Assembly (NCBI GenBank): GCA_003508835.1
Contig: PUFA01000068.1
Location: 8,937,501-9,001,500, forward strand
Length of the DNA stretch: 64,000 nt
Origin: Eonycteris spelaea
Taxonomy: Eukaryota; Chordata; Mammalia; Chiroptera; Pteropodidae
Direction of reading: 5' to 3'
How positions within the stretch are numbered: the first letter of the stretch is position 1; the number at the start of each line of letters is the position of its first letter. The translations under genes were made by a program, and so were the position numbers. Shown here piece by piece: positions 63,966-64,000 of the stretch. A model generated the notes under the pieces. The model worked only from the letters and a program-made list of their open reading frames with translations, made no database searches and was not told where the DNA came from.

Positions 63966-64000
63966 ACTTTGGAAAGGAAGGAAACAAAAATAACTATTAC

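Noticed and set aside
43655..64000. NARS2 exon 7
   Set aside because: I looked for a segment coding A-F-T-Q-V-F-T-F-G-P-like residues after an AG and did not find it; it is probably beyond 64000.

Overview
The window is mammalian nuclear DNA. It carries the 5' part of one protein-coding gene on the + strand: NARS2, the mitochondrial asparaginyl-tRNA synthetase. Exons 1-6 lie at 1595-1735, 4513-4622, 4995-5115, 7185-7325, 12506-12586 and 43560-43654. All splice junctions are GT/AG, and the joined reading frame stays open for 229 codons plus 2 nt, about half of the usual ~477-residue protein. It covers the mitochondrial presequence, the OB-fold anticodon-binding domain and the start of the class II catalytic core (motif 1). 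Intron 5 is about 31 kb. Intron 6 runs off the right edge, so motifs 2 and 3 of the enzyme lie outside the window.

Layout: 1-1130 is upstream intergenic DNA with L2 and MIR relics. 1130-1740 is a CpG-island promoter and first exon with two CRE-like sites, a YY1-like site, GC boxes and ETS-like sites. 1736-43559 is five introns with five small exons, filled with old interspersed repeats. 43655-64000 is the start of intron 6 with the same kind of content. The repeats are mostly decayed L1 fragments, nearly all the long ones antisense to NARS2. There are also L2 and MIR copies, MaLR-type LTRs, and small DNA transposons of the Tigger and hAT-Charlie type. No L1 copy has an intact reading frame.

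The most informative part is 62889-63371. A retroposed fragment of 28S rRNA (minus strand, A-tailed) sits next to a lineage-specific SINE (minus strand) built from a tRNA-like head and a 5S rRNA-derived body. Three copies of the same short target sequence flank and separate them, which points to two successive retropositions into one site. A hybrid tRNA/5S SINE is, to my knowledge, the type described from fruit bats (the MEG-TR family). Together with the lack of young L1 and of abundant young SINEs, this suggests a megabat (Pteropodidae). That species call is inference.

I see no second gene, no functional RNA gene, no CRISPR array and no gene cluster. Apart from the six exons, the open reading frames are short chance frames or relics inside L1 or LTR sequence. 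I did not find a previously undescribed multi-gene system; the notable observations are about retrotransposition and possible regulatory motifs. Repeat family names and comparisons with human protein or rRNA come from memory, not from a search.
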